The position numbers were made by a program, and so were the translations under genes. From Galbibacter sp. BG1 (GTDB taxonomy: Bacteria; Bacteroidota; Bacteroidia; Flavobacteriales; Flavobacteriaceae): a stretch of DNA of 64,000 nt. The notes under the pieces are model-generated. The model searched no databases. It was not told where the DNA came from and worked only from the letters and a program-made list of their open reading frames with translations. Below are positions 44,528-54,021 of this stretch, in pieces. The stretch is taken from contig NZ_CP058364.1 in NCBI RefSeq assembly GCF_013391805.1, positions 682,501-746,500 on the forward strand. The letters run 5' to 3'. Each line of letters opens with the position of its first letter. Within the stretch, counting starts at the first letter, position 1.

Positions 44528-46591
44528 ATGAAGCAATTTTACTTTTTATATATTTTAGTTTTGCCCTTTTGCTTAACCGCTCAAAACCAACCACCCACAA
44601 TTTCAGCTGAAAATTCGGATGGAGCTAGCGCTTATTGCCCGGGAACTTCAAGCAGAATTGCAAAAAATGTAATCATTACCAATAATGGTGGTGGGAACAG
44701 CCTTTCCGCAGCTTTCATTCAAATTACGGGAAACTACAAAACAGGTGATCGTTTAAATTTTACTAATACTTCAAAAATAACAGGAACATTTTCCAATAGT
44801 GAAGGTAAATTAAAATTATCGGGAGAAGCGACGTTTGCTGAATATAAAGCAGCGATTGAAAGTATCACTTTTACATCAACTGCTTCCTTTCTAGATGGAT
44901 TGGGAAAAACTTTTTCCATTGTATTAAACGAAGCCAATTATCTAGAAAGGACTGGGCACTACTATGAGTACATTGCTAACGTGGGAATTACTTGGACAGC
45001 TGCAAGGACAGCTGCCGAAGGTAGAACATTATATGGGTTGAAAGGATATTTAGCGACTATTACGACTCCAGAAGAAGCTCAATTATTAGGAAAGCAAGCT
45101 CCCGGAGCTGGATGGATTGGTGGAAGTGATGCAGCTGTTGAAAACGTTTGGAGATGGGTTACAGGTCCTGAAGGAACGGAAAACGGAGGTACTGGAAGAC
45201 AATTTTGGCAAGGTCTTTATGCAAATCACCCATCGACACCAGGAAGCACAACCGCCCCAGATAATTTTGCCTTTTGGAACAATAGGGAACCAAATCAGGC
45301 AGGAGATGAAGACTATGCTCACATAACTGCACCAGGGGTTGGTCCCGACGGCTCTTGGAACGACCTTTCCAATAGAGGTGCCAATAACGGTAATTACCAG
45401 CCAAAAGGATATTTAGTAGAGTATGGAGGAATGCCTGGCGATCCAGCAGCACCCCAAGTAGCAACAACTACAAAATTAACGGTAGAGAAAGTGGCTCCTA
45501 CAGCTAGTAATCCGGCCGCAATAACCGCCAATTGTAAACCGCCTGCCCCAAATGTTAATGTAGTTCTAGATGAAGCAGATAACTGTACAGTTTCAGCTAA
45601 CTTAATCGTACAATTTGTTTCTGATGTTGAAAACAACACGAATCCTAAAACGGTTACAAGAACGTACAGTATTACAGATAGAGCTGGAAATTCATCCACC
45701 GTAACTCAGAATATAACAATTAATGAACCCAGTGTGGACGCAGGTGAAGATCAAGAAGTTTGTAATGGCGATTCAGTTACCTTACCATCTACGATAACCA
45801 ATGGTACCGCCCCCTACACCTATGAGTGGTCTACGAATGGTACTGTTGTTGGGAACTCTGCTACGATAAATACAATACCAAATGGTGATGCCGACAATAA
45901 TGTAAATCTTGATTATACAATTACGGTAACCGATGCCGCTGGGTGCAGCTATTCTGACACTGTAAGGATTAGGGTGAAGTTTACGCCAGAAGCTTCTGTA
46001 ACACCACAATCTGCTACCTGTGGGGAAGACAATGGGAGTTTTGTGTTCAACTTCCCTGATAAAAATAATAGGTCTAACATCTCTTTTAGTATTGACGGAG
46101 GTATTTCTTATAGTTCAATACCCGACAATAACGGAAGCTTTACTATAGGAGATTTGGCCCCTGGAGATTACGAATTATGGTCACGTTGGGGAAATAATGA
46201 TTGCCCTATTAAATTAGGAGACTTTGAAATTGAGCGCACACCAGAAGTTTTGATAAACTCTCAGCCGAATAATCAAACTGTATTTGTAAACCAAGATGCC
46301 AAATTTTCCGTAGATATTGAAAATGCCGACACTTACCAATGGCAAGTTAGTAAGGATAATGGAGTAACTTTTAATAATATTTCAGATGGGATGGAATACG
46401 AAAATGTAAACACAGAAGAATTAACGGTGCTCAAACCAGATGTAGATAAAAACAAATATCAATATCGATTAACGGCCGAGGATAGCGCAAATAATTGCGA
46501 ATTAATCAATTCTAATTCCGCCACCCTTACTGTACAATTAAGAACCGTAATAACGAATAGAAATCAAACTTACAGAGTCAATAAAAATTAA
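44528..46591 (+). CDS. Secreted surface protein with C-type lectin-like and Ig-like domains
   Basis: 687 residues with a signal peptide (about 1-18). Residues about 140-300 form a C-type lectin-like domain: ITWTAARTAAEG, GYLATITTPEEAQLL, WIGGSDA, a calcium/sugar EPN motif (Glu254-Pro255-Asn256) and WND (277-279). The disulfide cysteines of animal lectins are absent. Then come a HYR-like segment (about 325-400), a PKD/SprB-like part (about 405-490), and an Ig-like domain (about 572-668). The tail RTVITNRNQTYRVN matches the upstream gene product. Likely an exported carbohydrate-binding adhesin (inference). Confidence 0.8.
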   Translation: MKQFYFLYILVLPFCLTAQNQPPTISAENSDGASAYCPGTSSRIAKNVIITNNGGGNSLSAAFIQITGNYKTGDRLNFTNTSKITGTFSNSEGKLKLSGEATFAEYKAAIESITFTSTASFLDGLGKTFSIVLNEANYLERTGHYYEYIANVGITWTAARTAAEGRTLYGLKGYLATITTPEEAQLLGKQAPGAGWIGGSDAAVENVWRWVTGPEGTENGGTGRQFWQGLYANHPSTPGSTTAPDNFAFWNNREPNQAGDEDYAHITAPGVGPDGSWNDLSNRGANNGNYQPKGYLVEYGGMPGDPAAPQVATTTKLTVEKVAPTASNPAAITANCKPPAPNVNVVLDEADNCTVSANLIVQFVSDVENNTNPKTVTRTYSITDRAGNSSTVTQNITINEPSVDAGEDQEVCNGDSVTLPSTITNGTAPYTYEWSTNGTVVGNSATINTIPNGDADNNVNLDYTITVTDAAGCSYSDTVRIRVKFTPEASVTPQSATCGEDNGSFVFNFPDKNNRSNISFSIDGGISYSSIPDNNGSFTIGDLAPGDYELWSRWGNNDCPIKLGDFEIERTPEVLINSQPNNQTVFVNQDAKFSVDIENADTYQWQVSKDNGVTFNNISDGMEYENVNTEELTVLKPDVDKNKYQYRLTAEDSANNCELINSNSATLTVQLRTVITNRNQTYRVNKN

Positions 46592-46904
46592 TGCAGTTTA
46601 CCCATGAAATATACACTTTATCCTACAGACAACATTATAAAGTTAGATCACATCATTTTTTACGCCAAGGCGCATTAATACAGTAATTTTGTACAAATAA
46701 GAACTTAATATAAACCTCAAAATAAATTAAAATGTTTAACACAACAAAAGGAAAATTATTAGTCTTGAAAATTTGATTCTATAGGCTCTTTAATTCCTGA
46801 AACATCACCTAAAAACTTATTGAAATTTTAATTGCTGTTCTACAGCAAAGGGATGTTGTTGTTTAAATTTTTAAAAAACTGTTGCTTAAAATAAATTTTA
46901 TATA
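46592..46904. other. 313-bp intergenic region upstream of the repeat-protein gene
   Basis: Contains a -7 box candidate TAATTTTG (46684-46691), which would give a leader of about 205 nt, and a 7-bp stem with 3-base loop in that leader (TTGCTGT at 46832-46838, ACAGCAA at 46842-46848). No convincing terminator for the upstream gene, and no small gene that I trust. Confidence 0.45.
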
Positions 46905-49900
46905 ATGAAAAACGGAATTTTACTCATCGTATTGCTTATTTCAGGATTTGCGTTTTCTCAAACAACCGTAAACTTGGAAAACCAGTGTAATTGCACGGTA
47001 CTTAAAGGCACCCAAGTAACTGGAGCCGGTGCTACTAGCCCTTCGGCCGACAGAGGAGATATCTATATCAATGAAAATACCGGAGTAATTTATTTCTGGA
47101 ACGGAAGTTCTTGGGATTTGACTTCTGGCGATAAAGTTAAAAATCAGACTTTCGTGGTAAACACTACAGAAGGGACCTTGGTTTTAACAGATTCTGAAGG
47201 AGATAGCTTTGAAGTGCTTTTATCTGATATTGCAAGTGAAGTGGATACCAACACCACCAATGCTTCCCTTACTCAAGATGGAACAAATTTGATTTTAATT
47301 GATAGCGATAACAATGAAGTAACAATTCCTCTTTCAGACATTGCCGCGGCGACAGACACCAATACTACAAATAGCAGTTTTACTATTGAAAATTCTAGCA
47401 GCGAACTGGTAATCACTGATTCTGATGGAAACGATGTAAGGATAGCCTTGGCGGATATAGCCACAGCGGTAAATACTGATAATCAAGATTTAGCAAACGT
47501 TTTAAATGTAAACAATAATGCTGGAGGGCTCGTTATCACAAACCTTGGAGCACCTACCAATGACGCCGATGCCTCCACAAAAAAATACGTGGACGATGCC
47601 ATTACCGCAAGCAACACGGCCGATGGTGATACAGACGCTACCAATGAAATTCAAACAATCGCTTCTGCCGACAACAGCGTTACCGCTACCATAGACGCAG
47701 ACAACAATTACGACCTTTCGGTAAATGCCGAAAATACAGCCTTCACATCTGCTCAAGGCCTTACTTCAACAAATGTCCAAGATGCCATCGACGAAGTGGC
47801 TCAGGGAAGCTCAGACGACCAAACAGCCTCAGAGGTATCGTTTGACGACTCGACCGCTGCATTGGGAGCCTCAAATACACAAGCTGCGATTGAAGCATTA
47901 GCTGCCAGCAATGCTGCCGATAATGACACAGATGATGAAAACGAACTCCAAGACCTTTCCATATCAGGGAATGAGCTTAGCCTTAGCAATGACCCGACAG
48001 CAACGCCCATCGATCTTTCAGGCTATCTTGACAACACAGATGACCAGAACGCCTCAGAAGTATCGTTTGACGACTCGACCGCTGCATTGGGGGCCTCAAA
48101 TACACAAGCTGCGATTGAAGCATTAGCTGCCAGCAATGCTGCCGATAATGACACAGATGATGAAAACGAACTCCAAGACCTTTCCATATCTGGGAATGAG
48201 CTTAGCCTTAGCAATGACCCGACAGCAACACCCATCGATCTTTCAGGCTATCTCGACAACACAGACAACCAAACGGCCTCAGAAGTGGACATCACGGCAA
48301 TTACTGGAATTACCGCTACTAACGTTCAAGGGGCTTTGGAAGAATTGAATTCAAATAGCTCTGACGACCAGGCACTGACATTGGAAACAGGCAACATCCT
48401 GACCCTTGAGGACGGAGGAACCGTAAACCTTACACCCTTCCTTGACAATACAGACGAACAAGATCTTTCCATATCAGGGAATGAGCTTAGCCTTAGCAAT
48501 GACCCGACAGCAACACCCATCGATCTTTCAGGCTATCTCGACAACACAGACGACCAAACGGCCTCAGAAGTGGACATCACGGCAATTACTGGAATTACCG
48601 CTACTAACGTTCAAGGGGCTTTGGAAGAATTGAATTCAAATAGCTCTGACGACCAGGCACTGACACTGGAAACAGGCAACATCCTGACCCTTGAGGACGG
48701 AGGAACCGTAAACCTTACACCCTTCCTTGACAATACAGACGAACAAGACCTTTCCATATCAGGGAATGAGCTTAGCCTTAGCAATGACCCGACAGCAACG
48801 CCCATCGATCTTTCAGGCTATCTTGACAACACAGATGACCAGAACGCCTCAGAAGTATCGTTTGACGACTCGACCGCTGCATTGGGGGCCTCAAATACAC
48901 AAGCTGCCATTGAAGCATTAGCTGCCAGCAATGCTGCCGATAATGACACAGATGATGAAAACGAACTCCAAGACCTTTCCATATCAGGGAATGAGCTTAG
49001 CCTTAGCAATGACCCGACAGCAACACCCATCGATCTTTCAGGCTATCTCGACAACACAGACAACCAAACGGCCTCAGAAGTGGACATCACGGCAATTACT
49101 GGAATTACCGCTACTAACGTTCAAGGGGCTTTGGAAGAATTGAATTCAAATAGCTCTGACGACCAGGCACTGACATTGGAAACAGGCAACATCCTGACCC
49201 TTGAGGACGGAGGAACCGTAAACCTTACACCCTTCCTTGACAATACAGACGAACAAGATCTTTCCATATCAGGGAATGAGCTTAGCCTTAGCAATGACCC
49301 GACAGCAACGCCCATCGATCTTTCAGGCTATCTCGACAACACAGACGACCAAACGGCCTCAGAAGTGGACATCACGGCAATTACTGGAATTACCGCTACT
49401 AACGTTCAAGGGGCTTTGGAAGAATTGAATTCAAATAGCTCTGACGACCAGGCACTGACACTGGAAACAGGCAACATCCTGACCCTTGAGGACGGAGGAA
49501 CCGTAAACCTTACACCCTTCCTTGACAATACAGACGAACAAGACCTTTCCATATCAGGGAATGAGCTTAGCCTTAGCAATGACCCGACAGCAACGCCCAT
49601 CGATCTTTCAGGCTATCTTGACAACACAGATGACCAGAACGCCTCAGAAGTATCGTTTGACGACTCGACCGCTGCATTGGGGGCCTCAAATACACAAGCT
49701 GCCATTGAAGCATTAGCTGCCAGCAATGCTGCCGATAATGACACAGATGATGAAAACGAACTCCAAGACCTTTCCATATCAGGGAATGAGCTTAGCCTTA
49801 GCAATGACCCGACAGCAACACCCATCGATCTTTCAGGCTATCTCGACAACACAGACAACCAAACAGCCTCAGAAGTGGACATCACGGCAATTTCTGGAAT

Positions 49901-51707
49901 TACCGCTACTAACGTTCAAGGGGCTTTGGAAGAATTGAATTCAAATAGCTCTGACGACCAGGCACTGACACTGGAAACAGGCAATATCCTGACCCTTGAG
50001 GACGGAGGAACCGTAAACCTTACACCCTTCCTTGACAATACAGACGAACAAGATCTTTCCATATCAGGGAATGAGCTTAGCCTTAGCAATGACCCGACAG
50101 CAACACCCATCGATCTTTCAGGCTATCTCGACAACACAGACGACCAAACGGCCTCAGAAGTGGACATCACGGCAATTACTGGAATTACCGCTACTAACGT
50201 TCAAGGGGCTTTGGAAGAATTGAATTCAAATAGCTCTGACGACCAGGCACTGACACTGGAAACAGGCAACATCCTGACCCTTGAGGACGGAGGAACCGTA
50301 AACCTTACACCCTTCCTTGACAATACAGACGAACAAGATCTTTCCATATCAGGGAATGAGCTTAGCCTTAGCAATGACCCGACAGCAACGCCCATCGATC
50401 TTTCAGGCTATCTTGACAACACAGATGACCAGAACGCCTCAGAAGTATCGTTTGACGACTCGACCGCTGCATTGGGGGCCTCAAATACACAAGCTGCGAT
50501 TGAAGCATTAGCTGCCAGCAATGCTGCCGATAATGACACAGATGATGAAAACGAACTCCAAGACCTTTCCATATCAGGGAATGAGCTTAGCCTTAGCAAT
50601 GACCCGACAGCAACGCCCATCGATCTTTCAGGCTATCTTGACAACACAGATGACCAGAACGCCTCAGAAGTATCGTTTGACGACTCGACCGCTGCATTGG
50701 GGGCCTCAAATACACAAGCTGCCATTGAAGCATTAGCTGCCAGCAATGCTGCCGATAATGACACAGATGATGAAAACGAACTCCAAGACCTTTCCATATC
50801 AGGGAATGAGCTTAGCCTTAGCAATGACCCGACAGCAACACCCATCGATCTTTCAGGCTATCTCGACAACACAGACAACCAAACGGCCTCAGAAGTGGAC
50901 ATCACGGCAATTACTGGAATTACCGCTACTAACGTTCAAGGGGCTTTGGAAGAATTGAATTCAAATAGCTCTGACGACCAGGCACTGACATTGGAAACAG
51001 GCAACATCCTGACCCTTGAGGACGGAGGAACCGTAAACCTTACACCCTTCCTTGACAATACAGACGAACAAGATCTTTCCATATCAGGGAATGAGCTTAG
51101 CCTTAGCAATGACCCGACAGCAACGCCCATCGATCTTTCAGGCTATCTCGACAACACAGACGACCAAACGGCCTCAGAAGTGGACATCACGGCAATTTCT
51201 GGAATTACCGCTACTAACGTTCAAGGAGCTTTGGAAGAATTGAATTCAAATAGCTCTGACGACCAAAAGGATTCAGAAGTCGAATTAGCAACACCAATAA
51301 ATGTAGATGGTGATGGCGATCCAAATAATCCAACTACTAATCCAGAAACTAATGAAACAACTGTTCAAGAAGCACTAGTTGCCATGACCAAAGTAACGGC
51401 AAAAGCAGCTAGAATTTTCTATCCACCTTCAATAGCGTTAGATGCTTCAAGCACAGGACCTAAGCCTGACGTAAATCTTTATGCTGACTATGTAGACCAG
51501 TATGGAACACCTATGATTGCTAGTGGTGGAGCACCAGCTGCAATTCCAACCTATGCAGCTAATGAATTATATTACTATATCACTTATTACGATCAAGATG
51601 TTTTCGAAAATGTAAGTGTTTCTTCAACAGGTGTATTAAGTTATAGCGTAAAAGCTGTACCATCCGATTACAACTCATTGATCAACGTGGTATTCGTGGT
51701 AAAATAA
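46905..51707 (+). CDS. Giant secreted repeat protein (tandem 75- and 95-residue repeats), putative surface fibre/adhesin
   Basis: 1600 residues with a signal peptide (about 1-19, ends FAFSQ). The N-terminal part (to residue 307) has three degenerate units around LVLTDSEGDSFEVLLSDI. Residues 308-1453 are near-identical repeats of type A (75 residues, with SFDDSTAALGASNTQAAIEA) and B (95 residues, with ITATNVQGALEELNSN), ordered A A B B A B B A B B A A B b. All share a module LSISGNELSLSND. The C-terminal about 145 residues are unique and end in strand-rich sequence without a recognised sorting domain. Asp/Asn-rich and Cys-poor, so probably extended and calcium-binding. First gene of a tight three-gene run ending in a SprF protein. 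Confidence 0.85.
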   Translation: MKNGILLIVLLISGFAFSQTTVNLENQCNCTVLKGTQVTGAGATSPSADRGDIYINENTGVIYFWNGSSWDLTSGDKVKNQTFVVNTTEGTLVLTDSEGDSFEVLLSDIASEVDTNTTNASLTQDGTNLILIDSDNNEVTIPLSDIAAATDTNTTNSSFTIENSSSELVITDSDGNDVRIALADIATAVNTDNQDLANVLNVNNNAGGLVITNLGAPTNDADASTKKYVDDAITASNTADGDTDATNEIQTIASADNSVTATIDADNNYDLSVNAENTAFTSAQGLTSTNVQDAIDEVAQGSSDDQTASEVSFDDSTAALGASNTQAAIEALAASNAADNDTDDENELQDLSISGNELSLSNDPTATPIDLSGYLDNTDDQNASEVSFDDSTAALGASNTQAAIEALAASNAADNDTDDENELQDLSISGNELSLSNDPTATPIDLSGYLDNTDNQTASEVDITAITGITATNVQGALEELNSNSSDDQALTLETGNILTLEDGGTVNLTPFLDNTDEQDLSISGNELSLSNDPTATPIDLSGYLDNTDDQTASEVDITAITGITATNVQGALEELNSNSSDDQALTLETGNILTLEDGGTVNLTPFLDNTDEQDLSISGNELSLSNDPTATPIDLSGYLDNTDDQNASEVSFDDSTAALGASNTQAAIEALAASNAADNDTDDENELQDLSISGNELSLSNDPTATPIDLSGYLDNTDNQTASEVDITAITGITATNVQGALEELNSNSSDDQALTLETGNILTLEDGGTVNLTPFLDNTDEQDLSISGNELSLSNDPTATPIDLSGYLDNTDDQTASEVDITAITGITATNVQGALEELNSNSSDDQALTLETGNILTLEDGGTVNLTPFLDNTDEQDLSISGNELSLSNDPTATPIDLSGYLDNTDDQNASEVSFDDSTAALGASNTQAAIEALAASNAADNDTDDENELQDLSISGNELSLSNDPTATPIDLSGYLDNTDNQTASEVDITAISGITATNVQGALEELNSNSSDDQALTLETGNILTLEDGGTVNLTPFLDNTDEQDLSISGNELSLSNDPTATPIDLSGYLDNTDDQTASEVDITAITGITATNVQGALEELNSNSSDDQALTLETGNILTLEDGGTVNLTPFLDNTDEQDLSISGNELSLSNDPTATPIDLSGYLDNTDDQNASEVSFDDSTAALGASNTQAAIEALAASNAADNDTDDENELQDLSISGNELSLSNDPTATPIDLSGYLDNTDDQNASEVSFDDSTAALGASNTQAAIEALAASNAADNDTDDENELQDLSISGNELSLSNDPTATPIDLSGYLDNTDNQTASEVDITAITGITATNVQGALEELNSNSSDDQALTLETGNILTLEDGGTVNLTPFLDNTDEQDLSISGNELSLSNDPTATPIDLSGYLDNTDDQTASEVDITAISGITATNVQGALEELNSNSSDDQKDSEVELATPINVDGDGDPNNPTTNPETNETTVQEALVAMTKVTAKAARIFYPPSIALDASSTGPKPDVNLYADYVDQYGTPMIASGGAPAAIPTYAANELYYYITYYDQDVFENVSVSSTGVLSYSVKAVPSDYNSLINVVFVVK
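47826..51263 (+). repeat. Internal DNA repeats: A (225 bp) and B (285 bp) units in higher-order A-B-B pattern
   Basis: Unit starts: A 47826, A 48051, B 48276, B 48561, A 48846, B 49071, B 49356, A 49641, B 49866, B 50151, A 50436, A 50661, B 50886, partial B 51171. Copies are nearly identical at the DNA level; differences are mostly scattered single synonymous bases (for example ACG/ACA before CCCATCGATC). A-B-B recurs as a 795-bp supra-unit. Confidence 0.93.
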
Positions 51708-51739
51708 TTGTTTGATAAAACACTAAAAAAGAAATCATT

Positions 51740-53998
51740 TTGACACATCAAAATAAACATATCAAACAACTACTGCTGGGAGTTTTGCTGTTATTGGCAT
51801 CTCAGGTAAGCGCGCAATTTATCTTGCAGGCACCCGAGACCAATGCCGAAGATGGTACCATTAGCAACTATCAGTGGTACGTGCTCGATGGAACTACCAA
51901 ACAAACCATGGGAACTGCTTCTTCACAGGAGATTTTTATTCCGGGTGTTTACTTCGCTACCTACGACGGAACGAAATGCGGCACTAACGCCACTACTTAT
52001 TTTATAGTGACCTATTGCGACGCTCCTGATAATGAGGTAACGCTAGATGTTTCTCAAAGTGTAAGCGGGAACAGTACGGTAGATTGGAATAGAACTGAAA
52101 TTCCAGATGGAACGGTAAATCCGGTTGTAACAGCCACTAAAAATCTCGAAAAATACGTGGCCAGGGTTACAAAGGCTGGAAACACTAAAGACCTCCCAGC
52201 GTTTACGGTTGTTTGTTTAAGAGAGAAATTTGATTTGGTAGACGATATTGTAGCTTCGGTACAAAACTCGGGTACTATCATCAATATGTTGGATAACGAT
52301 ACAGCGATTCCTTCCATCGGTTCCTTCGTGCTTACACAGCCAACAAACGGAACTGCCAGAATAAACAATAATGGTACGCCCAATGACCCAAGTGATGATA
52401 CAATTACTTATATCCCGGGAACCAATTTTAATGGAACGGATGAATTTACCTATTCGCTTACCATTATAAATTCGGATAATAGCGAAATGACCGGAACTGC
52501 TACTATTACTATCGATGTACTCAAAGCGGTTAACGATCGATTGGTGGTTTTGGAAGATAGCCAAGCTGGTCGAGACAATCAAATAGATGTAAGTGCAAAC
52601 GATAATATTGGGGCTAACGGTGGAATGACAGACAGTTATGCCTTAACAACAGCACCAAACAACGGTTCGGTTACCGAAATTTCAGATGGCATCTTTGAAT
52701 ACGTGCCAAATCCAAATTACAATGGGATGGATAGCTTCACCTATTCCTTAACGGATGCTTCAGGAAATACGGTTTTTGGAAATGTTTCTGTGGAAGTAAC
52801 TCCACAGAACGATGCTCCCATTGCTGTTGATGATGATTTTTCCATTCCGGCGAATACGGAAACTGCTTTAAATGTATTAAAAAACGATAGAGATCCCGAT
52901 GGTGATTCCTTCAGCATTGAAGATTATACCCAACCTGCGCATGGAGAACTAATTTTACAAGATGGGCAATTGCTCTATTACCCGGACCTGGATTACGAAG
53001 GCGCAGATAGTTTTACCTATACCATCACTGATGGAGATCTTGTTTCTAATTCAGCAACAGTTACGCTAAATGTGGAGGGAATGGAGAATAATGATGTAGT
53101 TTTAAGGGATGATGAAGCAACTACCCTGGAAGACACTTCAGTTTCCATCAACATTTTAGAAAATGACGATATAAATATTGCGAATTTTAGGGTTACCATT
53201 GAGGAAGGATCCAATGATACAAGTGCTAAAATAGACGTTCAGGATAAAGGAAATACAATTGAATATACTCCAGAACCAGATTTTGTTGGTACCGCAACTT
53301 TTAAATATATTGTGGAATATACCGATAGTAATGGCATTGAAAGAACCGAAACAGCTGTGGTAACTATAACTGTTACACCGGTACAAGATGTTGAGGATGA
53401 TTTTGCTGAAGTAGACTCTTCTTTCCCTTTCGAAGAAATTATCGATGTATTTGCTAACGATAGTTTTAATGAAGAGACAAACTTGAGTATTACAAATATT
53501 TCAAATCCGCAAAATGGTACAGTTACCATCAATCCAGACAATACCTTGTCTTATATAGTAAACCAAGGTTTTCAAGGAAACGATGTCTTTACCTACACCG
53601 TAAGGGTTACACATAGTGACGGAAGCTTTAATGAAGAACAAGGTACGGTAACCGTAAGTGCACAGGAAAATAATCCGGCGCCACCTCCACCAGAGGAAGA
53701 AATTCAAGTACACCAATTGGTATCACCAAACGGGGATGGACAAAATGATGAACTTAAAATTTATGGAATTGAGAACTATCCAAACAACTCGGTTAAAATT
53801 TTTAACCGTTGGGGGGTATTGGTTTTCGAAACGGAAGGTTACGGACAAGGAAACAACGTTTTTAGAGGGTATTCCCAGGGACGGGTTACAATTAGTCAAA
53901 AAAATAAATTGCCTGTAGGAACATATTATTATGTTATTGATTACATTAAAGATCAAAACACTAAAAACATGGCAGGTTATATCTACATCAATTATTAA
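51740..53998 (+). CDS. T9SS type-B sorting domain protein with tandem cadherin/Big-like repeats
   Basis: 752 residues from a TTG start, with a signal peptide (LLLGVLLLLASQVSAQ). Several about 90-residue beta-sandwich units of the tandem-95/cadherin-like type follow (repeated DDxFxxPxNTxTxLNVLxND and Y-x-G-x-DSFTYT patterns, about 175-640). The C-terminal about 95 residues are the type-B (gliding-motility-associated) sorting domain: VSPNGDGQNDELKI, NSVKIFNRWGVLVFE, LPVGTYYYVIDY. It should be exported by the type IX system to the surface. It is 32 bp after the repeat-protein gene and 23 bp before the sprF-like gene. Confidence 0.9.
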   Translation: MTHQNKHIKQLLLGVLLLLASQVSAQFILQAPETNAEDGTISNYQWYVLDGTTKQTMGTASSQEIFIPGVYFATYDGTKCGTNATTYFIVTYCDAPDNEVTLDVSQSVSGNSTVDWNRTEIPDGTVNPVVTATKNLEKYVARVTKAGNTKDLPAFTVVCLREKFDLVDDIVASVQNSGTIINMLDNDTAIPSIGSFVLTQPTNGTARINNNGTPNDPSDDTITYIPGTNFNGTDEFTYSLTIINSDNSEMTGTATITIDVLKAVNDRLVVLEDSQAGRDNQIDVSANDNIGANGGMTDSYALTTAPNNGSVTEISDGIFEYVPNPNYNGMDSFTYSLTDASGNTVFGNVSVEVTPQNDAPIAVDDDFSIPANTETALNVLKNDRDPDGDSFSIEDYTQPAHGELILQDGQLLYYPDLDYEGADSFTYTITDGDLVSNSATVTLNVEGMENNDVVLRDDEATTLEDTSVSINILENDDINIANFRVTIEEGSNDTSAKIDVQDKGNTIEYTPEPDFVGTATFKYIVEYTDSNGIERTETAVVTITVTPVQDVEDDFAEVDSSFPFEEIIDVFANDSFNEETNLSITNISNPQNGTVTINPDNTLSYIVNQGFQGNDVFTYTVRVTHSDGSFNEEQGTVTVSAQENNPAPPPPEEEIQVHQLVSPNGDGQNDELKIYGIENYPNNSVKIFNRWGVLVFETEGYGQGNNVFRGYSQGRVTISQKNKLPVGTYYYVIDYIKDQNTKNMAGYIYINY

Positions 53999-54021
53999 AA
54001 GGTGTAGTAAAAAGTATTAAA

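Noticed and set aside
47801-51243. Many short reading frames on both strands across the repeat-protein gene
   Set aside because: They recur with the 225/285-bp period and are out-of-frame shadows of the large repeat gene; none has its own start context.
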